This document shows, piece by piece, positions 10,201 to 18,009 of a DNA stretch of 64,000 bases. The notes under the pieces are model-generated. The model made no database searches. It saw nothing but the letters and a program-made list of their open reading frames with translations, and was not told the DNA's origin. The first letter of the stretch is position 1; each line of letters starts with the position of its first letter. This stretch comes from Legionella massiliensis (GTDB lineage Bacteria > Pseudomonadota > Gammaproteobacteria > Legionellales > Legionellaceae), in contig NZ_CCVW01000002.1 of assembly GCF_000756815.1 (NCBI RefSeq), positions 302,157 to 366,156 on the forward strand, in the 5' to 3' direction. Made by a program: the position numbers and the translations under genes.

Positions 10201-10361
10201 TTGTGGGTGGGCTTATCACGGCAACTGCACTAACCCTGCTGCTATTACCCGCTTTGTATTATTTGATTGAAGAAAATTTTATTGCGCGCAAAGCGAAGAA
10301 AGCGGCTCGCCTGCAAGATCAAGATAATAATAATAATAATGGTTCAGGAGAGACGCATTGA
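7221..10361 (+). CDS. RND efflux pump, CzcA/CusA (HME) family
   Basis: This is the inner-membrane proton-driven pump, 1046 residues, the standard length. It shows the RND plan: a first membrane helix, a periplasmic porter domain starting LPLEAYPDIAPTTSQVVTQV, six helices, a second porter domain and six more helices. The fourth-helix motif DFGIIVDGAIVVMEN (about residues 393-407) has the two aspartates typical of the heavy-metal efflux subclass rather than AcrB-type drug pumps. The gene ends with five AAT codons giving a run of asparagines before GSGETH. It overlaps the adaptor upstream and the outer-membrane gene downstream, so the three form one operon. Confidence 0.9.
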   Translation: MIESLVTQCFHRRGIVVLVFLFVSFYGFYCWKQLPLEAYPDIAPTTSQVVTQVNGLAAEEVEQQITIPLEREIMGTPGISVMRSRSTFGLSLITVVFQDGAENYWSRQRLLERINNVTLPYGAQPGLDALTSPIGEILRYTLNSKTRTLRELSELQFWKVIPRLKQVPGVTDVANFGGLTTQFLLEFDPIKLAKYNISLGQIIQTINANNANAGGSIMNRGEQGIVVRGVGLIRTLDDFANIQISQNNGIPVFLRDIGKVTLGSKQRHGIVGEDNKPDVIEGIVQLLKNENPSRVMVGVQEAIKELNEQILPKDVKVVPYLNRSDLVHATVHTVGKTLFDGMTMVTLILLFFLGSVRAAAIVAITIPISLLVAFILMYNFNIPANLLSLGAIDFGIIVDGAIVVMENILRRREADEEGVMTEEEVLKSSLQVTQPIFFGILVIITAYSVLFAFQQIEYKLFSPMAFAVGFALIGALLVALALVPGLAYWSYHNPIKIYKNRVLTWMLPRYESLLRFLIGKTKLVLGLFGVTLCFVILLGGSIGRDFLPYLDEGSIWLQVTLPSGISLDKASEMAGEIRAATLEFPEVDHVITQVGRNDEGTDPFTPSHIECAITLHPYNTWKSGWSKQDLIRHLSDRYMQIAGIHVAFSQPMIDGVLDKVAGAHSDLVIKIFGNNFHGVRKLANSVVRVIKEVPGAQDVIIDQEPPMTQLRIEVDRQAIARLGINISDIMDVIQTGIGGNPITRIYIEDRSYDVTARFLNSTRDNPQAIGNLLLTAANGAQVALAQYAKIKFVEGQTTITREMNKRQLTVRLNLRGRDLVSFTEEAKKRIDEDVHYDHTRYEVTWGGQLENQQRAQARLAVIIPMLLGLMFVLLFSQFGNLRQPGLILMAVPLAMFGGLVALLMRGMTLNVSSAVGFIALFGVAVLNAIIMIANLNRWQRQPEISSLKEAVIHGAKERMRPVLMTATVAAVGMIPAASAHGLGSDVQRPLATVIVGGLITATALTLLLLPALYYLIEENFIARKAKKAARLQDQDNNNNNGSGETH

Positions 10362-11839
10362 TTTTACCTACCACTCTCAATAGACCTTTTTCGAAATTAT
10401 GTCTTACCCTCAGTCTGGCTAGTACTCTTATCAGCGGTTGTACCCTAGGGCCCGATTTTCATCGTGCTCCACCACCGCCAGTTAAACGTTATACTGCTGA
10501 AACCCTGCCTTCACACACGACATCAGCGCCAGCAACAGCAGGTAAAAGCCAGTATTTCGCAAAGGGTCAGGATATTCCTGCTGAATGGTGGAAGGTTTTT
10601 CATTCCGAACCCCTTAATCAATTGATTAAGGCAGCTTTGAGTTCTAACCCTGATTTACAAGCGGCTACAGCAGGATTACGTATCGCCCAGGAAACCGCTT
10701 TAGCACAACGCTCTTTCTATTTCCCTAGAGCAGATGCCAATTTTATTTCTACTCGGCAGGAAACTGCGCATACCCTAACGCCAATTGTTGCTTCCAACTC
10801 GTTTTTTTATACCTTAATCACTCCTCAACTGACGATTTCTTACATACCAGATGTCTTTGGGTCAAACCGTAGACAGGTAGAGTCGCTCGAAGCCCAGGTA
10901 GCAGCTGAAGTGTTTCAGCGAGAGGCCCTAGCCTTAACTATATCCTCGAATGTTGTCTTAGCGGTTATTGAAGAGGCTTCTTTGCGAGCGCAAATTAGGG
11001 CAACGCAAAACACTATTGCATTAGGTAAACGCCAACTTAAGATGTTGCGAGAAGAACATGCTGTTGGAGAGATCGGTCTGGAAGGTGTCAGCGCACAAGA
11101 AGCGTTGCTAGCCCAGCTGGAAAGCACCCTCCCCCCACTGCAAAAACAACTTGCTCAGCAACATCATGCAATCGCTGTTCTTTGCGGTCAATTTCCCAGT
11201 GATAAGTTATTCGATAAATTTGAGTTGAAATCGTTAAACTTACCGGGAAAATTACCTCTTAGCCTACCTTCTACCCTTGTACAGCAACGCCCTGATATTC
11301 GAGCAGCTGAAGCGCTAGCTCATGCAGCCAGTGCACAAATCGGCGTAGCAGTCGCCCAGCGGTTGCCTAATATCTTATTAACTGCAACTGCCGGCTCAGA
11401 TGGCTTAAATCTCTATACTCTCTTTAATTCCAATACAAATTTCTGGGCTCTTACCGCCAACGTAGCTCAGCCAGTATTCAACGCAGGCTTACTACGTCAT
11501 AGACAACGTGCCGCTGTTGCCGCTTATAAGCAAGCGGATGCGCAATACCGCTCTGTAGTCTTATCTGCCTTCCAAGATGTTGCCGACACACTTAAGGCTA
11601 TCCAATATGATGCAAACAATCTGCAAGCCGCCCAAGCTGCCGTGCAAGCAAGCAAGAAAAGCCTCAACATCGCCCAGCAACAATTGGCAGCTGGTGCAGT
11701 CGGTTATCTTGCAGTGCTAAGTGCCGAACAAGCTTATCAACAATCTGAAATTAACCTAGTACAAAGCCAGGCGAATCGATTTATAGATACGGTTGCTTTA
11801 TTTCAAGCGCTGGGTGGCGGTTGGTGGAATCACGGCTAG
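10358..11839 (+). CDS. Outer-membrane efflux lipoprotein (NodT/TolC superfamily)
   Basis: This is the outer-membrane channel of the same efflux operon, 493 residues. The start TTG overlaps the pump stop (TTGA). An N-terminal signal with lipobox LISGC puts the lipidated cysteine near residue 28, followed by TLGPDFHRAPPP, a common NodT-family mature start. Two OEP repeats follow, with long helical segments (LNQLIKAALSSNPDLQAATA and IAQQQLAAGAVGYLAVLSAE) typical of TolC-like trimers. NodT-type channels more often accompany drug pumps than CzcA-type metal pumps, so this pairing is slightly unusual. Confidence 0.9.
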   Translation: MILPTTLNRPFSKLCLTLSLASTLISGCTLGPDFHRAPPPPVKRYTAETLPSHTTSAPATAGKSQYFAKGQDIPAEWWKVFHSEPLNQLIKAALSSNPDLQAATAGLRIAQETALAQRSFYFPRADANFISTRQETAHTLTPIVASNSFFYTLITPQLTISYIPDVFGSNRRQVESLEAQVAAEVFQREALALTISSNVVLAVIEEASLRAQIRATQNTIALGKRQLKMLREEHAVGEIGLEGVSAQEALLAQLESTLPPLQKQLAQQHHAIAVLCGQFPSDKLFDKFELKSLNLPGKLPLSLPSTLVQQRPDIRAAEALAHAASAQIGVAVAQRLPNILLTATAGSDGLNLYTLFNSNTNFWALTANVAQPVFNAGLLRHRQRAAVAAYKQADAQYRSVVLSAFQDVADTLKAIQYDANNLQAAQAAVQASKKSLNIAQQQLAAGAVGYLAVLSAEQAYQQSEINLVQSQANRFIDTVALFQALGGGWWNHG

Positions 11840-11849
11840 GGGATGAGGG

Positions 11850-11985
11850 GTTGCAGGCTCGAAGTTCCTTCCTGAACTCAATTGCCCCCTCAAACAACCC
11901 GTCCATCATTGCCAGAGCCCGCAGCCAAATTCGGGTTTTGTCTGGGATCACACATTTTTGTCCGTACAAAACTGGAAAATTTTCA
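11850..11985. repeat. Remnants of dispersed repeats downstream of the efflux operon
   Basis: Two fragments of families seen elsewhere lie here. CTCGAAGTTCCTTCCTGA is shared with 58718-58735 and, inverted, with 49931-49946. The stretch TCTGGGATCACACATTTTTG and its GTCCGTACAAAA continuation is related to 17946-17970 and 58599-58630. No complete palindrome is visible. Confidence 0.55.
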
Positions 11986-12061
11986 TCCAAATATCCTTAA
12001 TATTTCCTTAAGTATTCTCTGATACCATGCGCGCTCTTTTTAACCAACCTAAGAGTATAAA

Positions 12062-12262
12062 ATGAAAAGAAAATTTGATGATTTTCAAAAACCAGAAGAA
12101 AATAATGAAGTAGAAATAACAGAAGAAAGTAATTCTCCTAAAGATAAAATTGCTAAAAAACTTCTGAGTTTTCTAACCACGAGCAACCTTTGCAAAGTTG
12201 AAGCTCAGTTATCTGAGTCTTTTGATCGCCACAATCCACCTGGAACAGGTCCTGCTTTCTAA
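12062..12262 (+). CDS. Small acidic unknown protein
   Basis: A 66-residue frame starting MKRKFDDFQKPEENNEVEIT. It is rich in Glu, Lys, Asn and Ser, with one amphipathic stretch (DKIAKKLLSFLTTSNLCKVE) and a C-terminal PPGTGPAF. No family is recognised and the ribosome-binding site is weak (AAGAG, eight bases before the ATG). It stands alone between the efflux operon and the convergent rsmJ gene. It could be a real small protein, a truncated effector or chance coding; the codon pattern looks like its neighbours. Confidence 0.4.
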   Translation: MKRKFDDFQKPEENNEVEITEESNSPKDKIAKKLLSFLTTSNLCKVEAQLSESFDRHNPPGTGPAF

Positions 12263-12293
12263 TCAGCCTATTCTTGTACAGGGATGTATACCC

Positions 12294-13022
12294 TCACCCA
12301 CCGTTGCTCGGAATATAAATATCAAAACGCACTACCTTACCCGGAATATGGGTTGTCGGCGGCAAAATTGCTGCTAAATGCTGAGGCCATTTGATCACTA
12401 CTCGTTTCATTGCCCGCGATAAAGCAACCTCAAGCAAGGCTTGGGCATCATTGTCTGCACCCAAAAGTTGCTGCAAAGCTTGCATATCTTTTTTGACTAA
12501 GGCTGCCTTTTGCCGTGTCGGATGCATAGGATCAATATAAATCACATCGGGATAATCAGCTGGACTTAGAGCCTGTAAATAAGTCTTTGCATCAGCTTCA
12601 TGTAAATCAAGCCTTAAATTTTTCCTTGATTGCTCATCTTGTCGTGCTAAACCATCTCTTAACAAGGCAGCGATAACTGGTTGACGCTCTAGCATTAATA
12701 CTTCTGCCCCAAAACTAGCTAATACCGCAGCATCGCGTCCCCAACCAGCGGTGGTATCAATAATCCGCACACCAGGACTGGGTTTGCAGGCCTTAACGAG
12801 TCCCTGCTTTTTCCCAGCATCACGCCGCTTTTGCCAGGTTTTGTGACTAAAATCACTGTACAAAGGCGAAAAGCTATCCATTTTCAAGACTAATTTGTCT
12901 GCAGTTAGCAGCAATTTATTTTTTGCTTGATTATCAATGAGCAAAGCCAAGCTCTCAGCAAGCTCTTTAGCCTGTTCATAAAGGGATTCAGCCTCATAGG
13001 CTATAACCAATTGCTCCGTCAT
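12294..13022 (-). CDS. rsmJ: 16S rRNA (guanine-1516-N2)-methyltransferase RsmJ
   Basis: RsmJ methylates G1516 of 16S rRNA using S-adenosylmethionine. The 242-residue product carries the SAM-binding motif I (VRIIDTTAGWGRDAAVLASF, about residues 85-104), then MLERQPVIAALLRDGL, and the catalytic-region DVIYIDPMHPTRQKAA characteristic of the RsmJ/YhiQ family. The start ATG overlaps the gmhB stop by four bases, so the two are translationally coupled even though their roles differ. Length and motifs agree with the family. Confidence 0.9.
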   Translation of the reverse strand: MTEQLVIAYEAESLYEQAKELAESLALLIDNQAKNKLLLTADKLVLKMDSFSPLYSDFSHKTWQKRRDAGKKQGLVKACKPSPGVRIIDTTAGWGRDAAVLASFGAEVLMLERQPVIAALLRDGLARQDEQSRKNLRLDLHEADAKTYLQALSPADYPDVIYIDPMHPTRQKAALVKKDMQALQQLLGADNDAQALLEVALSRAMKRVVIKWPQHLAAILPPTTHIPGKVVRFDIYIPSNGG

Positions 13023-13555
13023 TTATGAGCCAAAAGACAATCCACAAATTGTGCAAGTGAATTAAACACTGGAACATGAAGATAGTCTTGCAAACTGACG
13101 CGGTCAGTCATCGGTGATAAAACCATGATAGGCGTAGCTCCTGCAGCTTCTGCAGCCTGAATATCAGAGACCCTATCACCAACGAAGGGTACATCGCTCA
13201 AGGCACAATTCATGCGTTCTGCTAAGGCTAGCAGCATTCCTGGCTGTGGCTTACGACAAGAACAACCTGCGTCGGGCATATGTTTGCAATACTCAATGGC
13301 TTCAATATCGCCACCCACAGCCCGAACTAAGTGAAGAAGTTTAGCGTGGATAGCGCCAAGCTCCTCTTCACTGTAATAACCCCGGGCAACACCCGATTGA
13401 TTAGTTGCAAGACCAATGCGATAACCTGCCTGAGTTAAGCGAGCTATAGCAGCAATGCTCCCCTCAAGGGGTATAAACTCATCAACGGATTTGATGTAAT
13501 GCAAGGAATCCTGATTGATAACCCCGTCTCTATCTAATAAAACTATTTTATTCAT
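13019..13555 (-). CDS. gmhB: D-glycero-beta-D-manno-heptose 1,7-bisphosphate 7-phosphatase GmhB
   Basis: GmhB removes the 7-phosphate from heptose bisphosphate on the way to ADP-heptose for the LPS inner core. The 178-residue protein begins MNKIVLLDRDGVIN, with the HAD nucleophile and acid-base aspartates. The GmhB-specific zinc site follows as YCKHMPDAGCSCRKP (Cys, His, Cys, Cys), and PFVGDRVSDIQAAEAAG supplies the last HAD motif. It sits between glyS and rsmJ. The 129-base gap to glyS holds a repeat, so it may have its own promoter. Confidence 0.93.
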   Translation of the reverse strand: MNKIVLLDRDGVINQDSLHYIKSVDEFIPLEGSIAAIARLTQAGYRIGLATNQSGVARGYYSEEELGAIHAKLLHLVRAVGGDIEAIEYCKHMPDAGCSCRKPQPGMLLALAERMNCALSDVPFVGDRVSDIQAAEAAGATPIMVLSPMTDRVSLQDYLHVPVFNSLAQFVDCLLAHK

Positions 13556-13600
13556 AGGCTTCGTTGTAGTAATGGTAACTTCTTAATAAGAAGAGACACC

Positions 13601-13681
13601 GTCATCCTGAACGCAGTGAAGGATCTCCTGAATGTGGCTTTGTGCCTGCATCTGGAGATCTCTCACTCCGTTCGAGATAAC
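13601..13681. repeat. Diverged palindromic repeat (R2/R3 hybrid)
   Basis: An imperfect inverted repeat. The left arm reads GTCATCCTGAACGCAGTGAA followed by GGATCTCC, and the right arm GGAGATCTCTCACTCCGTTC followed by GAGATAAC. It resembles R2 on the left and R3 on the right, and fills most of the gap between gmhB and glyS. Confidence 0.75.
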
Positions 13682-13684
13682 GTT

Positions 13685-15766
13685 TTATTGAGAAATTACT
13701 AATAATGAAATATCAACAACCCCTTGTAACAAGGATTGCAATCTTGCCAATAACTGCAAACGGTTCTTTTTCACAGCCTGCTCATCAACCATCACCATAA
13801 CCTGCTCAAAGAATGCATCGACTGGCTCACGTAAGCTCGCTAATTGGCTCAAAATCTTGCCATAATCTTCCTGCGCATAGAGTGGCTTAAGCAGTTTTTC
13901 CATTACCTGCAAATGAGTAAAGAGTGCTTTTTCTGCCCCCTCTTCTAGCAAAGACTCATTAATTGTTTCTGCCTTGGTATCTGACTGCCCTGCCTGTTGC
14001 AAAATATTATTCACACGCTTACAAGCAGCAGATAGAGCTGAAGCCTCCGCTAATTTAATGAAGGAAGCCAGGGCATAGATTCGCTTATCAAAATCATAGA
14101 GCCATTCATCTTGGCGAGCACGCACGGCTAAAACCTGGTCAACACTAAAACCAAGCCCCTGATAATAAGATTGCATCCGCTCCAGGATAAAGGGTTTTAA
14201 CTCTGCAAGTGGTAGATCTGCGGCCGGAATTCGACCACCATAGACCCTCTGTGTTTCAGCAATGAGCTCAGACAGTTTCAGCGCTGTTGGTGTAGCAACC
14301 AGCATGCGCACCACAGCCAGTGCATGTCGGCGTAACTTAAAGGGATCTTTTACCCCGGAAGGTTTCTGACCAAGAGCGAAAATACCCACTAAGGTATCCA
14401 GACGATCTGCCAAAGATAAGGCTAATCCAAGTCTTGAACCAGGCAGCTCGTCACCAGCAAAACGGGGCATGTATTGTTCATTTAAGGCAAGAGCAACATT
14501 AGTAGTCTCGCCATCATGACGAGCATAGTAATAACCCATCAAGCCTTGTAGCTCAGGAAACTCACCAACCATGCCAGTCATGAGATCGCATTTGCTTAAC
14601 TCAGCGGCACGACTTGCTTCCTGGTTATCCAGTTGCAAAGGCTTCTCCAGAAAATTCATTAGAGCCTGCACGCGGGTGGTCTTTTCTTTAAGACTGCCCA
14701 ATTTATCCTGGAAGACTACATTTTCAGTCGCTGGGATATGTGAACTGAGTGGCTGCTTTTTATCTTGATGGAAGAAAAAGGCCGCATCACTCAAGCGTGC
14801 GCGCATCACTTTTTCATTGCCTGCAACGACTTGCTGCGGATTGGAGCTGACAATATTCGCTACCGTAATGAAATGGGGTAACAGTTGTCCCTCTGCATTT
14901 TGCAAAGCAAAGCATTTTTGATGGGATTGCATGGAAGCAATTAAGGCTTCCGCAGGCACATCCAAGAATTCCTTTTCAAAATTCGCAATTAAGGCCTGTG
15001 GCCATTCAACAATCGAAGTCACTTCATCGACCAAGGCTTCAGGCATAACTGCACGGGCACTGTGTTGAGCCGCCAAGCCTTCGACTTGTTCAACAATGAG
15101 AGCTCGGCGCGCTTTAAAATCAGCAAGGACATAGGCCTCTTTTAGCAAGGCCTCATAATTCTCTGCCTTGGTAATTTCGATAGCCTGAGGATGATGGAAA
15201 CGGTGGCCATAACTCTTACGTCCTGTTTTAACACCAAGAATTTCACAATCAATAAGCTCATTCCCATAAAGCAATAAGGCCCAATGCACCGGACGGGCAA
15301 ATTCTGCATCACCCATTCCCCAACGCATCGGTTTAGGAATAGGTAAGGTCGATAAAGCTTGGTTAATCATAGCTGCCAGCAGGTCTCGAGTTTTTGCACC
15401 CTGGCTCAACGATTCGTAAACCAACCATTCGCCTTTGTCTGTCTTGGCAACGGTTAAATCGCTCACAGCAACCTTGCATGACTTGGCGAAACCCAATAAG
15501 GCAGGGGTTGGCTGGCCATTCGCGTCATAGGCTGCCACCAAAGCGGGACCACGGCGCGTCAAGGACTGACTTGGCTGCTCATCTTGTAAATTGCTTATAA
15601 AAACTGCTAATCGTCTTGGTGTTGCAAAAGAACGTAGTTCGCCATAGGAAATTTGGGCTTTTTCAAGTACTGCTACCAAATTAGTCGCGAGGGCTTCTGC
15701 TAAAACTGAAACAGCACCTGAGGGCAGTTCTTCACAACCCAGTTCAAATAAAAAATCATTCGCCAT
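13685..15766 (-). CDS. glyS: Glycyl-tRNA synthetase beta subunit
   Basis: This is the beta chain of the bacterial alpha2-beta2 glycyl-tRNA synthetase, 693 residues, the normal length. The N-terminus [16 protein letters not shown] is the family signature, followed by conserved blocks such as SFATPRRLAVFI, FHHPQAIEI and LPGSRLGLALSLADRLDTL. The helical C-terminal tRNA-binding region is complete. Its ATG overlaps the glyQ stop codon (TAATG), the usual coupling of the two subunits. Confidence 0.97.
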   Translation of the reverse strand: MANDFLFELGCEELPSGAVSVLAEALATNLVAVLEKAQISYGELRSFATPRRLAVFISNLQDEQPSQSLTRRGPALVAAYDANGQPTPALLGFAKSCKVAVSDLTVAKTDKGEWLVYESLSQGAKTRDLLAAMINQALSTLPIPKPMRWGMGDAEFARPVHWALLLYGNELIDCEILGVKTGRKSYGHRFHHPQAIEITKAENYEALLKEAYVLADFKARRALIVEQVEGLAAQHSARAVMPEALVDEVTSIVEWPQALIANFEKEFLDVPAEALIASMQSHQKCFALQNAEGQLLPHFITVANIVSSNPQQVVAGNEKVMRARLSDAAFFFHQDKKQPLSSHIPATENVVFQDKLGSLKEKTTRVQALMNFLEKPLQLDNQEASRAAELSKCDLMTGMVGEFPELQGLMGYYYARHDGETTNVALALNEQYMPRFAGDELPGSRLGLALSLADRLDTLVGIFALGQKPSGVKDPFKLRRHALAVVRMLVATPTALKLSELIAETQRVYGGRIPAADLPLAELKPFILERMQSYYQGLGFSVDQVLAVRARQDEWLYDFDKRIYALASFIKLAEASALSAACKRVNNILQQAGQSDTKAETINESLLEEGAEKALFTHLQVMEKLLKPLYAQEDYGKILSQLASLREPVDAFFEQVMVMVDEQAVKKNRLQLLARLQSLLQGVVDISLLVISQ

Positions 15767-16662
15767 TACACACCTTTTTGCATAGGAAAACCCAGCGCTT
15801 CACGCGCATCATAGTACGCCTGCGCTACCGCTCTGGATAGATGTCGTACTCTTAAGATATATCGTTGCCGCTCAGTTACCGAGATAGCCTTTCTTGCATC
15901 CAATAAATTAAAGGAATGTGAGGCTTTCATCACCATTTCATAAGCCGGTAATGGAAGGTTTAAGGCAACTAGTTTTTGTGCTTCCCCTTCATAATAGTCA
16001 AACTGTTGAAACAAAGCATCGACATTGGCATGTTCAAAATTATAGGTCGACATCTCGACTTCATTTTGATGGAAAACATCGCCATAGGTTACAACGCCAT
16101 GCTCTGTTTTACACCAGGGCAAATCAAAGAGATTATCAACACCAAGGACAAACATCGCAATTCGCTCAAGGCCGTAGGTCAATTCGCCGGTAACCGGTTT
16201 GCATACTAAACCACCAACCTGCTGGAAATAAGTAAACTGAGACACTTCCATACCATTTTGCCAAACCTCCCAACCAAGCCCCCAAGCGCCTAAGGTTGGC
16301 GATTCCCAGTTATCTTCAACAAAACGGATATCATCAGCCAAGGGGTCAACCCCTAGCGCACGCAGGGAATCAAGGTATTTTTCCTGAATATCCAAGGGAG
16401 AAGGTTTTAGAACAACCTGGAATTGATAGTAGTGTTGCACACGATTTGGGTTTTCACCGTAACGACCATCTGTTGGCCGTCGTGAAGGCTGTACATAAGC
16501 GGCTGACCAAGGCTCTGGCCCTATAGCACGCAAAAAAGTTGCTGGATGGAAGGTTCCCGCACCCACTTCCATATCCAAGGGCTGTAATATTACACAACCT
16601 TGCGAAGCCCAAAACTGCTGCAAAGCTAAAATAATATCTTGAAAAGTGGTTGGTTTTGTCAT
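15766..16662 (-). CDS. glyQ: Glycyl-tRNA synthetase alpha subunit
   Basis: This is the catalytic alpha chain of glycyl-tRNA synthetase, 298 residues. It contains [20 protein letters not shown] near the start, [19 protein letters not shown] and [19 protein letters not shown], all hallmarks of the class II GlyQ fold. It precedes glyS with a one-base overlap. The upstream 268 bases hold a repeat and presumably the operon promoter. Confidence 0.97.
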   Translation of the reverse strand: MTKPTTFQDIILALQQFWASQGCVILQPLDMEVGAGTFHPATFLRAIGPEPWSAAYVQPSRRPTDGRYGENPNRVQHYYQFQVVLKPSPLDIQEKYLDSLRALGVDPLADDIRFVEDNWESPTLGAWGLGWEVWQNGMEVSQFTYFQQVGGLVCKPVTGELTYGLERIAMFVLGVDNLFDLPWCKTEHGVVTYGDVFHQNEVEMSTYNFEHANVDALFQQFDYYEGEAQKLVALNLPLPAYEMVMKASHSFNLLDARKAISVTERQRYILRVRHLSRAVAQAYYDAREALGFPMQKGV

Positions 16663-16751
16663 GATTGTCTCGAAAATTACGAATACGTCAGATTGATAGC
16701 AGAATTGCGCTTATCATACATCTTTCTTAGGTAGACAAGAAGCCTGTTAAT

Positions 16752-16890
16752 GTAATAGAGCCTCCCATATTCGTCATTCTTCGCTGCGTTCCCAAAGACA
16801 TACGTCATGTCGAACGTAGAGAGACATCTCCTGATGTGTAGCACTGTGCTAATCCCGGAGATCCCTCACTATGTTCGGGATGACGGGCTG
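16752..16890. repeat. Palindromic repeat, family R3 (copy with GTAATAG end)
   Basis: A long imperfect inverted repeat containing GTCATTCTTCGCTGCG, then CATGTCGAACGTAGAGAGAC, a loop with GTAGCACTGTGCTAAT, and GGGATCCCTCACTATGTTCGGGATGAC-like right-arm sequence (16857-16883). The same element occurs inverted at 47700-47866, and a shorter form at 50591-50658. It begins with GTAATAG at 16752, the terminal motif of the 47700 copy. A small hairpin, CCGCGCTACGCGCGG, follows at about 16898-16912. Confidence 0.82.
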
Positions 16891-16930
16891 TGTCCCCCCG
16901 CGCTACGCGCGGTGGGAAGATGGCGAAATC

Positions 16931-17737
16931 TCAAGAAGCAGAGCTTGAACCTGCACTCTTGATAAGTTCTTGCAATGACTCTTCGCTAGCAGCACCAGGG
17001 ATAAAGGTTGGTGTTGTGCCTTGCTTGAGTTTGCCGTCTGGGGTGGCAGCCAGAATAAAGGCCGGTGTTCCCATTAGATGCAGTTGTTCTGCTAATTGAC
17101 GATTAGCGTTTAGAGCATCAGTAACTGTCTTGCTGTTCATATCTGCTTTTAATTTCGCAACATTCAAACCAGCAGCTTTAGCAGCGCTCATAATCATATC
17201 ATCGTTCAAACGACCGTCTTGTTTGATTAGCGCATCATGCATTGCCATATATTTGCCTTGCATAGCAGCAGCTAAAGCAGCTCTGGATGCAGTTTCTGAG
17301 CTCTTACCAAAGATTGGGAATTCTTTGTAAACAATGCGCAGATTCCCGTTTTGTTTTGCCAGATCGCTGATCACTGGAGCCATTTTTTTACAATGGATGC
17401 ATTGATAGTCAAAAAACTCAACAAGGGTTACATTCCCTTTAGGATTGCCAGCTACAGTGAGGTTATCATTGATGATCTTGTCTGCATTAGACTGAATCGC
17501 AGCCTGTGCCTGAACTTGCATGGCTTGTTGTTGTTTTTGTTGTAAGGCTTGAGAAGCTTCTAGCAGCACTTCAGGGTTCGCAACCAGATAGTCATGGACA
17601 ATCTTCTCGATTTGTTTTTGCTGTGCATCAGACATCGGAGATGTACTGGCATCAGTATTTGCAGCTGCAGCAATTGCAGCAGGTGAGGCCATTGCAGTCA
17701 TCAATGCGCCTGCAGATAACAAACTTGTCAATTTCAC
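16931..17737 (-). CDS. DsbA-family periplasmic thiol-disulfide oxidoreductase (DsbA2/Com1-like)
   Basis: This is a secreted thioredoxin-fold protein that forms or isomerises disulfides in periplasmic proteins. I chose GTG 17737, preceded by AAGGGGAA, because it gives a clean signal peptide (VKLTSLLSAGALMTAMASPA, then AIAA). Residues 30-90 form a Gln/Ala-rich helix of the kind that dimerises Com1, ScsC and Legionella DsbA2. The active site is FDYQCIHCKKM (CxxC, CIHC), and the cis-proline loop is LMGTPAFIL. Length is 268 residues. The gene stands alone. A role in maturing secretion-system or surface proteins would fit but is inference. Confidence 0.85.
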   Translation of the reverse strand: MKLTSLLSAGALMTAMASPAAIAAAANTDASTSPMSDAQQKQIEKIVHDYLVANPEVLLEASQALQQKQQQAMQVQAQAAIQSNADKIINDNLTVAGNPKGNVTLVEFFDYQCIHCKKMAPVISDLAKQNGNLRIVYKEFPIFGKSSETASRAALAAAMQGKYMAMHDALIKQDGRLNDDMIMSAAKAAGLNVAKLKADMNSKTVTDALNANRQLAEQLHLMGTPAFILAATPDGKLKQGTTPTFIPGAASEESLQELIKSAGSSSAS

Positions 17738-17865
17738 TCTATTCCCCTTAGATAATAGTAAAAATAATATATTTTCTGAACACATGTCGAAATAAACCCA
17801 GAGACCGTAGCACCAGCTTAGGTTAAATTCAATATGTTAAAGATAAAATTCTTCTAATCAGCTTT

Positions 17866-17941
17866 GAATCCCCGCGGCTTGACCGCGGGGTCTATGCAGC
17901 TTTCACCGCCAGCAGATCCCGCGGTCAAGCCGCGGGAATTC
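17866..17941. repeat. Palindromic repeat, family R4 (CCCGCGGCTTGACCGCGGG type)
   Basis: Arms GAATCCCCGCGGCTTGACCG (17866-) and CGGTCAAGCCGCGGGAATTC (-17941), each with internal palindromy, flank a loop of about 28 bases. TTCTGGGATTACACATTTTT follows on the right, as at 11940 and 58595. Other R4 copies are at 30645-30932 (interrupted), 54267-54345 and 58513-58590. Confidence 0.9.
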
Positions 17942-18009
17942 GAGTTTTCTGGGATTACACATTTTTGTCTTGTATTGACGTTAACTTGTCCAAAGTTCTT
18001 CTTTTCACC

